Part shown: in pieces, positions 6,054-8,678 of the stretch
How the letters are laid out: every line of letters starts with the position of its first letter
Numbering within the stretch: position 1 is the stretch's first letter
Source of the DNA: Nitrospinota bacterium
Lineage (GTDB): Bacteria > Nitrospinota > Nitrospinia > UBA9942
Length of the DNA: 8,678 nucleotides
Reading direction: 5' to 3'
Assembly (NCBI GenBank): GCA_016200365.1
Contig: JACQEW010000261.1
Location: forward strand, 1 to 8,678
Program-made: the position numbers and the translations under genes
Notes under the pieces: generated by a model
Told to the model about the DNA's origin: nothing
The model's database searches: none
What the model saw: the letters and a program-made list of their open reading frames with translations, nothing else

Positions 6054-6206
6054 TTATGCCCTTGTCTCCTCTTTTAATCTTTGTGCAATCTTTTCGGCTA
6101 TCTCCATTGATTTTATTTGATAGAGATTATTTTTTATTTTCTTTCGGTATTTAGCTACCAGTTTCTTTCGTATTTTGTTTTTATTTATTTGAGAGTTCGT
6201 TTTCAC
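6054..6206 (-). CDS. flgM: Small FlgM-like (anti-sigma-28) protein
   Basis: This is a 50-residue lysine-rich protein on the - strand. It starts at GTG 6206-6204, with GAGGT at 6216-6212 five bases upstream, and stops at TAA 6056-6054. Residues 16-44 (LVAKYRKKIKNNLYQ, then IKSMEIAEKIAQRL) align without gaps to the C-terminal sigma-binding part of Salmonella FlgM as I remember it: the pattern is hydrophobic-x6-I-x-N-x3 hydrophobic, then x4-IA(D/E). FlgM binds the flagellar sigma factor FliA and holds it inactive until it is exported through the hook-basal body. Full FlgM is about 90-100 residues and its N-terminus is disordered, so this would be a minimal version. An upstream TTG (6233) would extend it to 59 residues but lies at the expected transcription start. 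A sigma-28-like promoter precedes it, which supports the call. No other flagellar gene is visible. Confidence 0.55.
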   Translation of the reverse strand: MKTNSQINKNKIRKKLVAKYRKKIKNNLYQIKSMEIAEKIAQRLKEETRA

Positions 6207-6237
6207 CTGATACCTCGTTAATCTTCCAATCAATTCT

Positions 6238-6265
6238 TAATCGGCTTTTTTAAAAAATAACTTAA
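6238..6265 (-). promoter_or_regulatory. Sigma-28 (FliA)-type promoter for the FlgM-like gene
   Basis: Read on the - strand, TTAAGTTA (6265-6258), a 12-base spacer TTTTTTAAAAAA, then GCCGATTA (6245-6238). The enterobacterial consensus is TAAAGTTT-N11-GCCGATAA, so 6 of 8 and 7 of 8 bases match, with one extra spacer base. Transcription would begin near 6231, leaving a leader of about 25 bases that contains the GAGGT site. Salmonella flgM also has a sigma-28 promoter. Confidence 0.5.
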
Positions 6266-6280
6266 TACCCTTTGCCAGGC

Positions 6281-6295
6281 ACATAAAATTTATGT
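6281..6295. promoter_or_regulatory. Perfect 15-base palindrome, operator candidate
   Basis: ACATAAA (6281-6287), a central A, then TTTATGT (6289-6295). It lies 16 bases upstream of the sigma-28-like -35 on the - strand and 59 bases upstream of the TTGACA on the + strand, between two divergent genes, one of which encodes a DNA-binding protein. Binding by that protein is inference. Confidence 0.35.
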
Positions 6296-6299
6296 ACGG

Positions 6300-6353
6300 G
6301 TTAAATTTGATACCATTTTTATAAAATTAATAATGAATTTTATTAAATTTAAC
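6300..6353. promoter_or_regulatory. Two nested AT-rich inverted repeats just upstream of the Xre promoter
   Basis: The outer arms are GTTAAATTT (6300-6308) and AAATTTAAC (6345-6353), 9 of 9 complementary. The inner arms are ATAAAATT (6321-6328) and AATTTTAT (6336-6343), 8 of 8 complementary. The outer right arm ends at the base before the TTGACA box at 6354. The placement suits an operator or an AT-rich upstream element; chance palindromes are more frequent in such AT-rich DNA, which lowers certainty. Confidence 0.4.
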
Positions 6354-6383
6354 TTGACACCTGCAAACCAATTGTGTTAAAGT
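6354..6383 (+). promoter_or_regulatory. Sigma-70-type promoter for the Xre regulator
   Basis: A perfect TTGACA (6354-6359) is followed after 18 bases by TAAAGT (6378-6383, 4 of 6 to TATAAT), or after 17 bases by TTAAAG preceded by TG. Transcription would start near 6390, giving a leader of about 60 bases before the ATG at 6452. Confidence 0.5.
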
Positions 6384-6451
6384 TTCACCAAAAATTATCC
6401 GAAATATCATAAACATAGCATCGCACATTTAAAGTTTGTCTGAGGCACAAA

Positions 6452-6652
6452 ATGCAGAACACCAATAATGTAAAAAGAGTCAGAGAGTCGAAGTTGATCA
6501 GCAAGGCCGAGCTGGCAAGAAAAACCGGGTTATCCTTCCAGACTATAGACAGGATAGAAAAGGGATACCCCTGCAGGCTGGATACAAAGAGAAAAATCAT
6601 CCTGGCGCTTGGTTTGAAATTCGGCGATAGGAAAAGGATGTTTAATGATTGA
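6452..6652 (+). CDS. Single-domain Xre/Cro-type helix-turn-helix regulator
   Basis: The protein has 66 residues, with GAGG at 6442-6445 six bases before the ATG. Nearly all of it is one HTH domain: VKRVRESKL (7-15), SKAELARKTG (17-26) as the first HTH helix, LSFQTIDRIEKG (27-38) as the recognition helix, then DTKRKIILALGL (44-55). It has no effector or dimerisation domain beyond this. The DRIEKG, CR and DTKRKI segments match, from memory, a small conserved Xre group in Desulfobacterota and Nitrospirota. It stands between a divergent small gene and the pilus operon, with its own promoter and AT-rich palindromes upstream, so autoregulation or control of either neighbour is plausible but not shown. 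The hairpin element at 6670-6760 separates it from pilM. Confidence 0.85.
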   Translation: MQNTNNVKRVRESKLISKAELARKTGLSFQTIDRIEKGYPCRLDTKRKIILALGLKFGDRKRMFND

Positions 6653-6669
6653 GGAAAATATAAGCCCCC

Positions 6670-6760
6670 TTTCACCACAAAGGCACAAAGAGCACAAAGG
6701 GAATAAAAGAAAAGATTTCTTATTTCTTTTCTTTGTGTCCTTCGTGTCTTTGTGGTGAAA
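6670..6760 (+). repeat. Hairpin element (CACAAAG/CTTTGTG words) upstream of pilM
   Basis: TTTCACCACAAAG (6670-6682) is the exact reverse complement of 6748-6760. Inside it the arms continue as CACAAAG-type words of 8-9 base period on the left and CTTTGTG-type words on the right, meeting near AAGATTTCTTATTTC. It is the same word family as 1591-1718. A TTTTT at 6766-6770 follows, so it might end transcription from the Xre gene, though five bases separate stem and T-run. The pilM ribosome binding site lies just past it. Confidence 0.8.
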
Positions 6761-6788
6761 TCAGGTTTTTGTTCTTAGGTGGTAAATT

Positions 6789-7883
6789 ATGTTTGGATCA
6801 AAGGATGTAGTGGGACTGGATATTGGAACCAGTTCCATAAAATTAGTCCGGCTCAAAAAAGGAAAGAAGGGTTATAGTCTGCTTAATTTCGGGATTATGC
6901 CGCTGCCTCCCGAGACTATTGTTGATGGTGTAATAGAAAAACCTGAAGTGGTAATTAATGCAATAAAGAATCTTTTCAAAATGGAAAAGATTAAAACCAA
7001 AGAAGTGGTTACTGCAATAGCAGGGCAGGAGATTGTAATAAAAAAAATAAATGTTCCCAAGATGACGGAAGATGAGCTGGCAGAGTCTATCAGGGCGGAG
7101 GCAGAGCAGTATCTCCCCTTTGATATAGATGAGGTGAATGTTGATTTTCAGATTATAAAGGAGATAACGGCTGAAAAAAAAGAAGCAGAGACAGAGGAGG
7201 AGGGTGCTCCAAAAATCAATATGGATGTCCTGCTTGTAGCAGTCAGGAAGGAGCAGATAGAGGCAAGAAATAAACCGATTATTGATGCAGGTTTGAGACC
7301 TGTCATCCTTGATTTGGATGTATTTGCCGTAGAAAACAGCTATGAATTCAATTATGGCATTGCACAGGGCGAGGTGCTTGCGCTGATAAATATGGGCGCC
7401 ACCTTTGCCAATGTGAATATACTGGTTGATGGCATTACCGAATTTACAAAGGATATTGCAGGCGGCGGCAACCGGATAAATCACGAGCTGCAGAAGAGTT
7501 TTAATGTTGACCATGAGACGGCAGAAAAACTTAAGATGGGCGCCGGATTAAACGGCGTATCCGAGAAGGATGTGGCAAATACAATCGCCTCCGTGCTTGG
7601 AGAAATATCCCACGAGATAAATAAGATGTTTCATGACTTTATAAAGTCCACTGAAAAGAATATAAGCAGGGTTGTCCTGAGCGGCGGGTGTGCAAGAATT
7701 TCAGGGATTGAAAAAATCCTGACAGAGAATTTTGACATCCCCGTCGAGATAATTGACCCCTATAAAAATATAAAGATAAATCCTAAGATATTCGATCCCG
7801 AATATATACATAATATGGCGCCGGTAGCCGCTATAGGTGTCGGACTTGCCATGAGAAGGCTTGGGGATAAGGCAGCAAAATGA
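6789..7883 (+). CDS. pilM: Type IV pilus inner-membrane assembly protein PilM
   Basis: PilM is a cytoplasmic actin-like ATP-binding protein. It recruits PilN and, with PilN and PilO, forms the alignment complex linking the pilus motor to the outer-membrane secretin. The protein has 364 residues, normal for the family, with AGGTGG at 6777-6782. The actin-fold signatures are in order: phosphate-1 loop GLDIGTSSIKLV (9-20), PilM-typical EAEQYLPFDIDEV (104-116), phosphate-2 loop ALINMGATFANVNI (198-211) and adenosine loop VVLSGGCARISGI (295-307). A short acidic stretch (KKEAETEEEG, 130-139) interrupts the middle, as is common. The last bases overlap the start of pilN (ATGA), indicating translational coupling. 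Confidence 0.95.
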   Translation: MFGSKDVVGLDIGTSSIKLVRLKKGKKGYSLLNFGIMPLPPETIVDGVIEKPEVVINAIKNLFKMEKIKTKEVVTAIAGQEIVIKKINVPKMTEDELAESIRAEAEQYLPFDIDEVNVDFQIIKEITAEKKEAETEEEGAPKINMDVLLVAVRKEQIEARNKPIIDAGLRPVILDLDVFAVENSYEFNYGIAQGEVLALINMGATFANVNILVDGITEFTKDIAGGGNRINHELQKSFNVDHETAEKLKMGAGLNGVSEKDVANTIASVLGEISHEINKMFHDFIKSTEKNISRVVLSGGCARISGIEKILTENFDIPVEIIDPYKNIKINPKIFDPEYIHNMAPVAAIGVGLAMRRLGDKAAK

Positions 7884-8425
7884 TAAGAATAAATCTCGTA
7901 TTTGACAGGAAGGCGATAGGGAGGACAAGGGTTCAGCAGGAATTGGCGCTAACAGTGATTCTTGTGTTTATAACTGCCGGCATAAGCGGTTTTTTGTGGT
8001 ATTCCCAGAACAATAGGATGGAGGAAATAAACAAAAATATCAGCGATTCAAAGGCAAAACTTGAAAGCCTGAAGACGGTTATCGCCAAAATCGCCGATAA
8101 AGAGAAAAAGAAGAAGAGGCTTGAGGACATTATAAAGGCGATAGGGGAGCTGAAAAGGGTGCAGAAGGGGCCTGCCAGAATATTCGATGAGATAAATATA
8201 ATACTCCCTTCCGAGATATGGATTACCTCTCTTTCGGAAAGCGGGGGGCAAATAAAAATAGACGGTTATTCCTTTTCAAATCCAGGTATAGCGACTTTTA
8301 TGGAAAATATAAAAGCCTCGAGATATTTTCTGGATGCGGAGCTTCTTGAGATTCAGCAGACAAGTATAGATGGGGAAAAGGTTAAAAAGTTCACATTAAA
8401 TACGACTATTAAGCGGAGAGATTAA
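7880..8425 (+). CDS. pilN: Type IV pilus inner-membrane protein PilN
   Basis: PilN is a bitopic inner-membrane protein whose short cytoplasmic tail binds PilM and whose periplasmic part pairs with PilO. The protein has 181 residues. The tail starts MIRINLVFDR, where most PilN have an INLLP motif for PilM binding; here it is INLVF. A single membrane helix spans about 22-41, followed by a long charged coiled coil (44-97, KIADKEKKKKRLEDI region) and a small alpha/beta domain (100-180). The start codon overlaps the pilM stop by four bases. Identification rests on order, topology and the tail motif. Confidence 0.93.
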   Translation: MIRINLVFDRKAIGRTRVQQELALTVILVFITAGISGFLWYSQNNRMEEINKNISDSKAKLESLKTVIAKIADKEKKKKRLEDIIKAIGELKRVQKGPARIFDEINIILPSEIWITSLSESGGQIKIDGYSFSNPGIATFMENIKASRYFLDAELLEIQQTSIDGEKVKKFTLNTTIKRRD

Positions 8426-8427
8426 AG

Positions 8428-8490
8428 GGAGAAGCCGACCGGAAAAAAAGGGAGATTGAGGAGAAAGTAAGGAGAATGGAAGAGGGACGT
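8428..8490 (+). other. Short charged open stretch between pilN and pilO, origin unknown
   Basis: After the pilN stop, a frame at 8428-8490 reads GEADRKKREIEEKV and on to a TAA: a strongly charged, coil-like peptide with no start codon of its own. It could be a relic of a longer pilN or pilO end, or a chance product of A/G-rich DNA. The following bases to 8519 (TGAGCGGAGCGAA region) hold the likely pilO binding site GGAG at 8508-8511. Confidence 0.2.
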
Positions 8491-8519
8491 TAATACCTGT
8501 AGTGAGCGGAGCGAATCTA

Positions 8520-8678
8520 ATGGAGCAATTAAAAAAGATTTTAGAAAAGATACCCCTTGATAAGATTGCAGGCTTCCCCTCTTACCAGAGGTGGATTGTA
8601 ATCTGCGTCATTCAGATTCTTATTTTTACAGGCTATTATTTTTTGAGCTATAGCGGAAAGACAGAGGAGATTGCAAAA
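8520..8678 (+). CDS. pilO: Type IV pilus inner-membrane protein PilO, 3' end missing
   Basis: The first 53 residues are visible before the window ends. A short cytoplasmic N-terminus (MEQLKKILEKIPLDKI) leads to one membrane helix (WIVICVIQILIFTGYYFL, about 26-43) and the start of a periplasmic coiled coil (SYSGKTEEIAK). Position after pilM and pilN and this topology identify PilO, which pairs with PilN through its periplasmic ferredoxin-like domain. GGAG at 8508-8511 is eight bases upstream. Unlike pilM-pilN, the pilN-pilO junction is not overlapping: 94 bases separate them. Confidence 0.88.
   Translation, partial: MEQLKKILEKIPLDKIAGFPSYQRWIVICVIQILIFTGYYFLSYSGKTEEIAK

Noticed and set aside
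6233..6239. TTG start giving a 59-residue version of the FlgM-like protein
   Set aside because: It has no binding site and lies at or before the transcription start predicted from the sigma-28-like promoter; the GTG at 6206 has a well-placed GAGGT.
6843..7514. 223-residue - strand frame antisense to pilM
   Set aside because: It is a shadow of a confidently identified gene: composition is rich in I, Y, C and L as expected from the reverse of PilM codons, and it matches no known family.

Overview
This window is a bacterial chromosome segment of moderate, AT-leaning composition. It is densely packed, and every gene but one is on the + strand. The gene set is a WecA/MraY-type phosphoglycosyl transferase, a PfkB-family sugar kinase, a DtxR/FeoA metalloregulator with a CPHG...PPGDCC tail, yebC-ruvC, a single-domain Xre regulator and pilMNO. 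It suggests a Gram-negative anaerobe of the Nitrospirota or Desulfobacterota type. That placement rests on remembered protein resemblance and is not firm.

Layout. Bases 3-1556 hold the end of an envelope-polysaccharide membrane protein: a phosphoglycosyl transferase fused to the front half of a FlaA1/CapD-type protein. Bases 1754-2532 hold a PfkB-family kinase that has lost an internal block, including its catalytic GAGD region. Both halves can still be read, in different frames, so it is a pseudogene or an assembly error. Next come a metal-dependent DtxR/FeoA regulator (2770-3414), a probable RMD1/DUF155 membrane-anchored protein (3493-4578), yebC (4667-5413) and ruvC (5492-6019). An AT-rich stretch from 6020 to 6451 is not empty. 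It encodes, on the - strand, a 50-residue protein resembling the sigma-28-binding part of FlgM, preceded by a sequence close to the sigma-28 promoter consensus. It also holds several AT-rich palindromes and a TTGACA promoter that faces the Xre gene at 6452-6652. The window ends in the type IV pilus inner-membrane operon: pilM, pilN and the start of pilO.

The most unusual feature is what fills the gaps between genes. Almost every gap on the + strand is a long hairpin whose arms are degenerate tandem repeats of a 7-9 base word. The words differ from gap to gap (CACAAAG, CACGAAT, CAAGAAG, CTTGCAT, GTGTCAAA, AGTTAAG), but the plan is the same: purine-rich 5' arm, pyrimidine-rich 3' arm. In two gaps the hairpin runs exactly from the stop codon of one gene to the start codon of the next, which has no Shine-Dalgarno sequence. 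One hairpin lies inside another. A further palindrome sits in frame inside ruvC and adds about 12 residues between catalytic residues. These elements look like a family of small palindromic inserts built on a common principle rather than a common sequence.
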